Shown one piece after another: positions 17,243-24,338 of a stretch of DNA of 26,224 nucleotides; position 1 is the stretch's first letter; each line of letters opens with the position of its first letter. The notes under the pieces were generated by a model. That model saw nothing but the letters and a program-made list of their open reading frames with translations, had not been told where the DNA came from and ran no database searches. Made by a program: the position numbers and the translations under genes. Origin of the DNA: Asaia bogorensis (GTDB taxonomy: Bacteria; Pseudomonadota; Alphaproteobacteria; Acetobacterales; Acetobacteraceae); assembly GCA_945871455.1 (NCBI GenBank), contig CAMBXJ010000006.1:1-26224 (forward strand). Reading direction: 5' to 3'.

Positions 17243-17763
17243 TCGTGACCCTACTGCATCTTGCATGGCTGTTCGCCGGCCTGTCGATGCTGGCGTTCGG
17301 GGGCGGCGCCGGCGTCATTCCGGACATGCAGCGGGCAGCGGTCGACATACACCAATGGATGACGGCGCGGGAATTCCTGGACATGTTCGCGATCTCCCGC
17401 GCCGCGCCAGGGCCGGGATCGTTGATCGTGGTGCTGATCGGCCAGAAAGCGGCCGGCATGGCGGGCGCGGCGGTCTCCTTCGTGGCGATGTTCCTGCCGT
17501 CCTGCCTGTTGGTCTATTTCGTGGCCCGCGGCTGGCACCGGGCGGCCGATGCGCCCTGGCGCGCGATCGTGGAACGGGCCCTGGCACCGGTTGCGGTCGG
17601 CCTGACCTTTGCCAGCGGCCTGGCCCTGGCCCGCGGAACCGAGGACGGGTTCACGCTCTACGGCATCACCGCCGCCAGCACGATTGCCTTTGCCTACACA
17701 AACATCCATCCCGTCGCATTGCTGGCCATGGGCGCCGCCGTCGCCCTGGTGATGGGCGGCTAA
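17239..17763 (+). CDS. Chromate transporter family protein, second half (short-chain CHR)
   Basis: A 174-residue partner of the previous protein. LHLAWLFAGLSMLAFGGGAGVIPDMQ opens the CHR domain, followed by FLDMFAISRAAPGPGSLIVVLIGQKAAG and further hydrophobic segments to the end (HPVALLAMGAAVALVMGG). The GTG start shares four bases with the preceding stop (GTGA), a typical sign of translational coupling. The substrate is probably an oxyanion but is not shown by the sequence. No chrB-type regulator or other chromate-resistance gene is nearby. Confidence 0.87.
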   Translation: MIVTLLHLAWLFAGLSMLAFGGGAGVIPDMQRAAVDIHQWMTAREFLDMFAISRAAPGPGSLIVVLIGQKAAGMAGAAVSFVAMFLPSCLLVYFVARGWHRAADAPWRAIVERALAPVAVGLTFASGLALARGTEDGFTLYGITAASTIAFAYTNIHPVALLAMGAAVALVMGG

Positions 17764-18177
17764 GTGGCGGACATCTCTAACGACCTGATTTAACGTTTGA
17801 TTCACACGCGGTTGGGTTCCACTCAGCCGGTTCATGCACCAGACTGGGATCGCCCGACCGGTGCGCGAACCATGCCGGACAACGATAACCTGGGGGGCGA
17901 GCCACGCCCGCGCACGGCCGTGTCGTCCCCGCTCGTCGCCCTATCAGGAGCAACACCCCATAGCGTGTAATATCCAGCCGGATTGCAACTCGCGGCACCC
18001 ATCCGATGTGTGCTATCCGCCGCCCGGACATCGCGCCTGGAATTCCATTCGACCGGCGGCGACCGGCCTGGCCAGGACGCGGACGCGCACGCAGATGCAC
18101 ACGCAGACGCACACGCACACGGGGACACACATGCTTTACCGCCATCAAGGCCGGACGACCCTGACGGAGACCCGTTG
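17764..18177. other. Intergenic region upstream of the large glycosyltransferase
   Basis: About 410 bp. It contains an imperfect inverted repeat (17829-17840 with 17860-17871, 10 of 12 bases paired, 19-base spacer), which could be an operator. It also holds a tandem repeat close to the next start (listed separately). A 114-codon frame from 17834 ends in a TGATG overlap with the glycosyltransferase start, but its sequence is low-complexity (TRTRTQMHTQTHTHTGTH) and I do not accept it as a gene. Confidence 0.4.
18076..18120. repeat. 12-bp tandem repeat just upstream of the glycosyltransferase gene
   Basis: Three near-identical 12-base units, GACGCGCACGCA, GATGCACACGCA and GACGCACACGCA (18082-18117), flanked by partial units. 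The array ends about 60 bases before the glycosyltransferase ATG and could vary by slippage. Confidence 0.8.
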
Positions 18178-21100
18178 ATGGCAACACCGCCGAACAATTC
18201 GAATCCCGCTGGCCAGGAATCGGTGCTGCAGGCGCTCCGGTCCATTGTCGATCCACAATGGTATCTGCAACGCTACCCGGATGTCAGCGCCGCGGGGCTG
18301 GACCCGTTGCAGCATTTCAGCAAACACGGCGCGGCGGAACGGCGTGATCCGAACGCATGGTTCGACAGCGTCTGGTATGCCGATCATTACCCCGATGTGG
18401 GCGCCAGCGGCATCAATCCGCTGCTGCATTACCTGCGCAGCGGCGCCGGGGAGATGCGCAACCCGCATCCCAGGTTCGACGCCGCCTGGTATGCCGCCCA
18501 GCATCCGGAGGCCGCCCGCAATCCCCTGGTCTACCATTTGAACACCGGCGCCGCCCGCGGCTACGCCACCGAAAAAGCCGTCGATATCAACGACTACCTG
18601 CCATCGACCGAGGCCATATCCAAACTGCCACGCCGCGTGCGAGTGGACGTCGTCATCCCGGTCTATCGCGGCCTCGAACAGACACGCGCCTGTATCGAAT
18701 CCGTGCTCGCCGACACCGAACGCCCACCCGGACGCATCATCGTTGTGGACGACAAGTCGCCGGAACCCGCGCTGCCCGCCTGGCTGGACCGGATCGCCAA
18801 GAAGACCGGCATCGTGGTGATACACAACCGGCGCAATCTGGGTTTCGTTGCGTCGGCCAACCGCGGCATGGCGGAAGCGGGAGACCATGACGTCGCGCTG
18901 CTCAACAGCGACACCGAAGTGCCGAACGGCTGGTTGAAGCGCCTGGCCCTGCACGCCTACGCCCAGCCCCGTGTCGCCTCGGTTTCGTCACTGTCCAACA
19001 ACGCCACGATTTGCAGCTATCCCACCAATGAGGGCGGACCGATCCTGTTCGACCTGCCGTTGGCGACGGTGGACGACGCCTGCCGGACCGTGAATGCGGG
19101 CCGAGCGGTGTCGGTGCCAACGACGGTGGGCTTTTGCATGTATATCCAACGGGCGGCGTTGGACGATCTCGGCAATTTCGACGAGGAAGGTTTCGGGCGC
19201 GGCTACGGCGAGGAAAACGACTTCTGCATGCGCGCGTTGAAGCGGGGATGGCGCCACCTGCTTGCCTGCGACGTGTTCGTCTACCATGAGGGGTCGGTCA
19301 GCTTCAAAGCCGATACCGAAATCCTGAAGCAATCCGCCGGCAAGCTGCTACGGACCCGCTACCCGCAGTACGAGACCCTGGTCTCCATGCATATCGGGGT
19401 GGACGCGGTGGGCCCGTACCGCTTCGCAATAACCTTGGAACTATTCCGAAAGTCCGGCAAGCCGACGATCCTGTTGGTCTGTCACGGCCTGGGCGGCGGC
19501 GTGAACCGTCACATCGATGGCCTGGTGGATCGACTGTCGGATCAGGCGAACTTTCTGTTGCTGCTAGCCACCGACCGTGGTGCGACCCTGACGGTCCCGG
19601 CGGTGGAAAACCATCCGGAGATGTCGCTGCCGGCCGAACGTCTGGACGATATGGTCACCCTGTTGCGCTCCGTGCCGGTGACGCGCGTGCATATCCATCA
19701 CCTGGACGGCATGGACATGGACATCCGGGCGCTGATCCAGAAGCTGGATGTGCCGTTCGATGTCACGGTGCATGACTATTACGCGCTGTGCCCGCAGGTG
19801 AACATGCTGCCCTGGACATCCGGCCCCTATTGCGGCGAACCGGGGCCGGCCACCTGCAACGCCTGCATCAGCGTGCTGCCATCGCATGGCGCCAAGGAAA
19901 TCCTGTCGTGGCGCCGGGAAAAATCGTGGCAGTATTTGGAAGCCGACCGGGTCATCTGCCCCAGCGAGGATGTCCGCGCACGCCTGACCCGGTTTGGCCT
20001 CGGGGCGCGGGCCATGGTCGCGCCGCACCAACCGGTGACCAAAGGCACCTGGCCAGTTACAACCCCCGCCTTGCGCGGACGGACATTGCGGGTCGCGATG
20101 CTGGGCGTCTACGCTCGCCTGAAGGGCGCGCATGTCGTCGATGCCCTGACCCAGATGGTCGATCCAGCCGATATCGAGGTGCACCTCATCGGCCCGGTGG
20201 AAGACGACGTCCCGAAAACCGCCGCCGAACGGATCGTCGCGACCGGAAAATACGCCGAGGCCGATCTGCCCGACCTGCTGTCCAAGATCCGCCCGCATGT
20301 CATCTGGTTCCCCGGCATGGCGCCAGAGACCTACAGCTACACCCTGACCACCGCGATCGAGTCCGGCCTGCCGATCGTCGCCCCCCGGATCGGCGCCTTC
20401 ACGGAGCGGCTGCTAGGCCGCCCGCAGACCTGGATGGTGGAACCCACGGTCGCCACCACCCCCTGGGTCGAGGCCCTGGAACAGGTCCGGACATCGTTGC
20501 GTGGCAAGACGCCACGGCCCGCGCCGACCAGGCGATCGGTGGTCGCCGATTTCTACGGCGAGTCCTATCTCCGCCCGGCGCTGGACCAGATCGCTCCGCG
20601 GCCCGCCAAACCCCGGCGGGACACCGCATCGCTTGCCTCGCCCGTAATCGGTTGTGCACAGGATCGAAAGCCGCGCGTCGTCGTGATACCGGAGCGGTTC
20701 GATAGAACCGTGCTCAGCCCGTGCGCCTATATCCGCCTGCTGCAACCGCTCGACCATCCCGATATCGGCGGAGAGATGGAAGTCGTCCTGGCGGATGTCG
20801 ATACGGCCTTGCGCTACAAGGCCGACGTGTTCGTTACCCATCGCGGCGCGATTTCGGACATCGAAGACGCCGATGCCCTGGCGGCGCATGCCCGGGAAAC
20901 CGGCGCAAGACTGCTCTATGACCTGGACGACGACCTGCTGAACATCCCGTCCACCCATCCGGACGCCGCCGAATTGCGCCCGCTCGCGAAAGTGGTGGGG
21001 CGGATGATCCGCAACGCCGATCATGTCTGGGTTTCCACCGACGTCCTGCGCACCCGCCTGCAAGCGCTGCGCAAGGACGTGCGCATCGTGGCGAACGGTC

Positions 21101-21840
21101 TGGACGAAAGACTGTGGCAGCACCAGCCGATCATCCTGCGCGACAGGCTGGAGCCGGTACGGATCCTGTGCATGGGCACCGCGACCCATGACAGCGACTT
21201 CGCCATCATCCAACCGGTGTTGCAACGTCTGGTGGCGGAGTTCGGCTACCGCGTGTCCATCGATCTGATCGGGGTTACCAGTCGCCCCGACCTGCCATCC
21301 TGGATCAACCGGATGGGCACGACACCAAACGCCAGCCACTCCTATCCTGGTTTCGTCAATTGGTTCACCCGCCAACGCGGGTGGGATATCGGCCTGGCAC
21401 CACTGGCGGACACCGATTTCAACCTGAGCAAATCGTCGATCAAGACCTGGGACTATGCCGCGCGCGGCATGGCTGTCGTGGCTTCGGACATGCCGGTCTA
21501 TCGCGGATCGGTCGCCGATGGGCCAGGCGGAGCGTTGGCGGCGAACACCGAAGCCGCCTGGTTCACGACTCTGAGTTGGTTGGTGCGCGACGACGAAGCC
21601 CGCCGGCGCCTGGGACACGGTGCCCAGGAAGCGTTCGCGAAAGCGGGATCGCTCGCCAGCCAAGCCGAGGACCGCCGGCAGGCCTGGGCCGAAGTGCTGC
21701 GACCCGCCAAACACCTCGCCCCGCGCGCCCCTGCACGCCCCGCCCCGCGCGACCCTGCACGCCCCGCCCCGCGCGCGCCTGCTCGCCCCGTCAGCCGAAC
21801 CGGCAAACCAGGCGCCCGCCCCGCGATGGCGAAGGAGTAG
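18178..21840 (+). CDS. Large multidomain glycosyltransferase (GT2 plus two GT4-like modules)
   Basis: A 1220-residue, apparently cytoplasmic protein. Residues 24-130 hold three W-Y-x-x-x-x-P repeats (DPQWYLQRYPDV, DSVWYADHYPDV, DAAWYAAQHPEA), each followed by PLxxHxxxxGA, a module found at the N-terminus of many polysaccharide glycosyltransferases. A GT2 domain follows (VDVVIPVYRG at 156-165, VVDDKSP, NRRNLGFVASANRGM, LNSDTEVPNGW). A GT-B-like module (KPTILLVCHGLGGGVNRHIDGL, VTVHDYYALCPQVNML, ETYSYTLTTAIESGLPIVA) comes next. A third module near the C-terminus (LLYDLDDDLLNIPSTHPDA, GLAPLADTDFNLSKSSIKTWDYAARGMAVVASD) resembles GT4. The tail (from about residue 1181) is a Pro/Ala/Arg repeat. It probably builds a surface polysaccharide. 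The ATG at 18178 has GGAG at 18166-18169; an upstream TTG at 17983 would add His/Ala repeats. Confidence 0.88.
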   Translation: MATPPNNSNPAGQESVLQALRSIVDPQWYLQRYPDVSAAGLDPLQHFSKHGAAERRDPNAWFDSVWYADHYPDVGASGINPLLHYLRSGAGEMRNPHPRFDAAWYAAQHPEAARNPLVYHLNTGAARGYATEKAVDINDYLPSTEAISKLPRRVRVDVVIPVYRGLEQTRACIESVLADTERPPGRIIVVDDKSPEPALPAWLDRIAKKTGIVVIHNRRNLGFVASANRGMAEAGDHDVALLNSDTEVPNGWLKRLALHAYAQPRVASVSSLSNNATICSYPTNEGGPILFDLPLATVDDACRTVNAGRAVSVPTTVGFCMYIQRAALDDLGNFDEEGFGRGYGEENDFCMRALKRGWRHLLACDVFVYHEGSVSFKADTEILKQSAGKLLRTRYPQYETLVSMHIGVDAVGPYRFAITLELFRKSGKPTILLVCHGLGGGVNRHIDGLVDRLSDQANFLLLLATDRGATLTVPAVENHPEMSLPAERLDDMVTLLRSVPVTRVHIHHLDGMDMDIRALIQKLDVPFDVTVHDYYALCPQVNMLPWTSGPYCGEPGPATCNACISVLPSHGAKEILSWRREKSWQYLEADRVICPSEDVRARLTRFGLGARAMVAPHQPVTKGTWPVTTPALRGRTLRVAMLGVYARLKGAHVVDALTQMVDPADIEVHLIGPVEDDVPKTAAERIVATGKYAEADLPDLLSKIRPHVIWFPGMAPETYSYTLTTAIESGLPIVAPRIGAFTERLLGRPQTWMVEPTVATTPWVEALEQVRTSLRGKTPRPAPTRRSVVADFYGESYLRPALDQIAPRPAKPRRDTASLASPVIGCAQDRKPRVVVIPERFDRTVLSPCAYIRLLQPLDHPDIGGEMEVVLADVDTALRYKADVFVTHRGAISDIEDADALAAHARETGARLLYDLDDDLLNIPSTHPDAAELRPLAKVVGRMIRNADHVWVSTDVLRTRLQALRKDVRIVANGLDERLWQHQPIILRDRLEPVRILCMGTATHDSDFAIIQPVLQRLVAEFGYRVSIDLIGVTSRPDLPSWINRMGTTPNASHSYPGFVNWFTRQRGWDIGLAPLADTDFNLSKSSIKTWDYAARGMAVVASDMPVYRGSVADGPGGALAANTEAAWFTTLSWLVRDDEARRRLGHGAQEAFAKAGSLASQAEDRRQAWAEVLRPAKHLAPRAPARPAPRDPARPAPRAPARPVSRTGKPGARPAMAKE
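21718..21789. repeat. 24-bp tandem repeat encoding the Pro/Ala/Arg tail
   Basis: Three consecutive 24-base units starting GCCCCGCGCG, in frame with the glycosyltransferase, encode APRAPARP, APRDPARP and APRAPARP. They form the end of the protein and are followed by a similar VSRTGKPGARP stretch. Units differ at only a few bases, consistent with recent duplication. Confidence 0.9.
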
Positions 21841-22062
21841 AGCATGATCGTGCTGAGCGGAACGTAACCGTGCGCGAATCATGCGATCAAACAAGTAGCC
21901 AGAGCGGTTTGCCGTTTCCAGCCAGGGTGAAACCGCTCCAGACGGCGGGTTCACAAGATCCCAACCAAACCACGCCACACCAAAGATCGCGGCCGCCGTT
22001 TACCGATTGTTCATGATTTGGTCGGACTATGCCGCGGACGGATTTGTCTTGGGTGATGCGGC

Positions 22063-23259
22063 GTGGACCATGCAACCAGCGAACAACGGCGAATCCTGGT
22101 GGTGGATGATGAGCGCATCCAGCGCCTGATCATCACCCGTGGCGCCGAGGCCATGGGCTACCAGGCGGAATCGGCGGCAACCCTGGAAGAAGCCGCCGAA
22201 CATCTGGCGCATGTGCGTTACGACGTGGTGCTGCTCGACCTGTCCCTGGGCGACAACGACGGGATCAGTCTGTTGCAGGCGGTGCGAGACAGCATTTCCG
22301 ACCCCGTCGTGATCTTCATCTCACGCCTCGATGAGCGCGTGCGCACCGCGAGCACCCGGCTTGCCACCGCGCTCGGCCTGCGGGTTGGCGGGGCGTTGCA
22401 GAAACCGCTGTCCCCCGCCGCGCTGCGGGCGCTGCTGGCCGACGCCCCGGCGCGCCGACCGGACGCGGAACGGCCAGGGCTGAGACCACCAAGCGCCTCG
22501 GAATTGGCGGAAGCCTTGCAATGGGACCATATCGTCGCGCAGTTTCAGCCGAAGGTATCCCTGGCCGACGGGCGCGTGGTGGGCATGGAAGCGCTAGCCC
22601 GCTGGCCGCAGCCAACGCCGCATCTGGTGCCCCCGGACGTTTTTATTCCGCTGGCCGAGGAAAACGGTCTGATCGTACCTCTGACGTTTCGGATATTGCG
22701 GCAGGCGTTGGAAGCGTGCCGGCGCTGGCGGACCCTGTATCCGACCTGCAGCGTGGCGGTGAATATCTCCCCCCTGGTGCTGGCCGATCCGTCGCTGCCG
22801 GAGGAGATCGAGCGTCTCCTGAACCACACCGGCCTCGGCCCGGGGGCGCTGATCGCGGAGATCACGGAAAGCACCGTCATCTCCAATCCGTTGGTCGCGG
22901 CGGAGGTGCTGACGCGGCTCCGGATCAAGGGGGTCAGTCTCTCGATCGACGATTTCGGCACCGGGCATTCGTCCCTTCTGACCCTGCTGCGCCTGCCGTT
23001 TTCGGAACTGAAGATCGATCGGTCGTTCACCGCCAATTGCGATACCGACCCGGATGCCTGGAAGATCGTCCGCGCCACCATTTCGATGGCACGTGAATTG
23101 GGGCTGACCGTGGTGGCCGAAGGGATCGAGACCGAGACGATCGAGACCATGTTGTGCGATGCAGGCTGCGAAATCGGTCAAGGCTGGCTGTTCGGCCGAG
23201 CGATGCCGGAAGACGAGTTGCATCAGTGGCTTGCGGAACATTTGCAGGCCGCGGCGTGA
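22063..23259 (+). CDS. Response regulator with EAL domain (c-di-GMP phosphodiesterase)
   Basis: A 398-residue REC-EAL protein. The receiver domain (11-125) has acidic Asp15/Asp16 (VVDDE), the phospho-acceptor Asp59 (LLDLSLGD) and Lys114 (ALQKP). The EAL domain (about 150-390) has MEALARW (176-178 = EAL), VAVNIS, AEITEST, DDFGTGHSS, ELKIDRSF and VVAEGIET, so the metal- and substrate-binding residues look intact and it should hydrolyse c-di-GMP. EIGQGWLFGRAMP closes the domain. The start is GTG at 22063; no ATG precedes the REC domain and the ribosome binding site is poor. It overlaps the following Hpt gene by four bases (GTGA). Located after the glycosyltransferase, but with a 222-bp gap. Confidence 0.93.
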   Translation: MDHATSEQRRILVVDDERIQRLIITRGAEAMGYQAESAATLEEAAEHLAHVRYDVVLLDLSLGDNDGISLLQAVRDSISDPVVIFISRLDERVRTASTRLATALGLRVGGALQKPLSPAALRALLADAPARRPDAERPGLRPPSASELAEALQWDHIVAQFQPKVSLADGRVVGMEALARWPQPTPHLVPPDVFIPLAEENGLIVPLTFRILRQALEACRRWRTLYPTCSVAVNISPLVLADPSLPEEIERLLNHTGLGPGALIAEITESTVISNPLVAAEVLTRLRIKGVSLSIDDFGTGHSSLLTLLRLPFSELKIDRSFTANCDTDPDAWKIVRATISMARELGLTVVAEGIETETIETMLCDAGCEIGQGWLFGRAMPEDELHQWLAEHLQAAA

Positions 23260-23702
23260 CACAAGCGGCCGGCCCATGCCAGGTCGCCACCGGCGACACC
23301 TCCATCGCCAGTTCCGGGTCGATGAGCGGTATCCTGGTTGATGATGCATTTCTGTCAGAGCTGGTGGATGCAATTGGCCTGGACGGGGTGTTGGAAGCCA
23401 TGGGGTATTTCCGGGACGAAGCCGCGATCCGCATCGCCGCGATCCAGCACTCGGTGGCAACCGGAACCTATCCGCGGTTGCGCCGGGAAGCCCATGCCTT
23501 GGCCGGGGCGGCACTGACCCTGGGACTTTCCGGCCTGGGGGCGGCGGCGCATGCAATCGAACGGCGGACCGAGACGACTGAGCCCGACTCACAATCCGTT
23601 GCGACGCTGGCGGATTTGCTGGACAGGTCGCTCCTTGAGGCGTCGCGCTGGGAAGCGAGACAGCGATCCGTGGGGGACGAAACCAACCGACGCAACGATT
23701 GA
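23256..23702 (+). CDS. Hpt-domain phosphotransfer protein (putative)
   Basis: A 148-residue small protein with an Hpt-like helical bundle. FLSELVDAIGLDGVLEAMGYFRDEAAIRIAAIQ is followed by the phosphotransfer motif REAHALAGAALTLGLSGLGAAAHAIE, with the candidate His at residue 80. Classical Hpt sites read HxLKGxx; here the Lys is Ala. The GTG at 23256 shares four bases with the REC-EAL stop, arguing for co-translation; an ATG at 23322 would give 126 residues and still include the whole domain. The likely role is to pass phosphate to or from the adjacent receiver domain. No histidine kinase is in the window. Confidence 0.75.
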   Translation: MTQAAGPCQVATGDTSIASSGSMSGILVDDAFLSELVDAIGLDGVLEAMGYFRDEAAIRIAAIQHSVATGTYPRLRREAHALAGAALTLGLSGLGAAAHAIERRTETTEPDSQSVATLADLLDRSLLEASRWEARQRSVGDETNRRND

Positions 23703-23805
23703 CCGCCGCACCGCCGCCCTTGGCATTGCCGGGCTTGATCCGGCCACCCGCCCCCCGGCCGCTGAAGCGCGGGTGCCGGTCATATGTGGACCGCCAACGG
23801 GCGTT

Positions 23806-23828
23806 AGGTCGGTTGTATCAGCCGACCT
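23806..23828. terminator. Stem-loop between convergent Hpt and dut genes
   Basis: AGGTCGG (23806-23812) pairs with CCGACCT (23822-23828). The stem extends by a G-U, a T-A and a G-C pair to leave a TAT loop, giving a 10-bp stem. It lies six bases beyond the dut stop codon and about 100 bases after the Hpt gene stop. There is no clear T-run, so it may act mainly as an mRNA 3'-end structure. Confidence 0.55.
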
Positions 23829-23834
23829 GTGACA

Positions 23835-24296
23835 TCAGGCCGGCAGGCCGGAGGTCCCCGTGCTGCCGAACCCCCCCTGATTGCGCGCGGTTTCGTCCAG
23901 TGCTTCGACTTCCCGCCACACGGCCCGGATGACCGGCGCCAGGACCGCCTGCGCGATTCGGGCACCACGTTCGATCACGAATGGTGCATCGCCGGTGTTC
24001 AGCATGATGACCTGGATCTCACCCCGGTAATCCTCGTCGATGGTCCCGGGACTGTTGGGCAGCACGATGCCATGCCTAAGCGCGAGACCCGATCGCGGCC
24101 TGATCTGCAATTCATGCCCAGGCGGCAACGCGATGGCCAGGCCGGTCGGGATCAGGGCGCGCTGACCGGGACCCAGCGTCACCGGCCCAGCGACCGCCGC
24201 CAGCAGGTCCATGCCCGCGGCCCCTTCGGTGGCGTAGGACGGCAACGGAAGGTCGGCGCCATGCGGCAGGCGGCGTAGCTGGATGGTGACTGACAT
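23835..24296 (-). CDS. dut: dUTP diphosphatase (dUTPase)
   Basis: A 153-residue trimeric dUTPase that converts dUTP to dUMP and pyrophosphate, keeping uracil out of DNA. All five family motifs are visible: GAAGMDL (25-31), RPRSGLA (66-72), [13 protein letters not shown] (81-93), RGARIAQAV (110-118) and the C-terminal arm GGFGSTG (141-147). Length is normal. The ATG at 24296 has only a weak ribosome binding site; a GGCAGCCGGCTGCC palindrome (24310-24323) lies just upstream. Probably the third gene after the MBL hydrolase and methyltransferase, with a 42-base gap. Confidence 0.96.
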   Translation of the reverse strand: MSVTIQLRRLPHGADLPLPSYATEGAAGMDLLAAVAGPVTLGPGQRALIPTGLAIALPPGHELQIRPRSGLALRHGIVLPNSPGTIDEDYRGEIQVIMLNTGDAPFVIERGARIAQAVLAPVIRAVWREVEALDETARNQGGFGSTGTSGLPA

Positions 24297-24338
24297 CGGG
24301 CGATGATGCGGCAGCCGGCTGCCTCCTTCAAGGACGGA

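Noticed and set aside
17834..18178. A 114-codon plus-strand frame ending in a TGATG overlap with the glycosyltransferase start
   Set aside because: The sequence is dominated by the 12-bp repeat (Thr/His/Arg runs) and shows no domain, signal or ribosome binding site; the overlap is probably chance.
17861..21884. A 15-base motif GTGCGCGAAYCATGC at 17861-17875 and 21870-21884, upstream of the glycosyltransferase and the REC-EAL gene
   Set aside because: A 14/15 match between two sites is expected several times by chance in a 26-kb GC-rich window, so it is not evidence of shared regulation or attachment sites.
20413..21978. A 521-codon minus-strand frame opposite the glycosyltransferase
   Set aside because: Antisense shadow of a certain gene, with no domain and no ribosome binding site.
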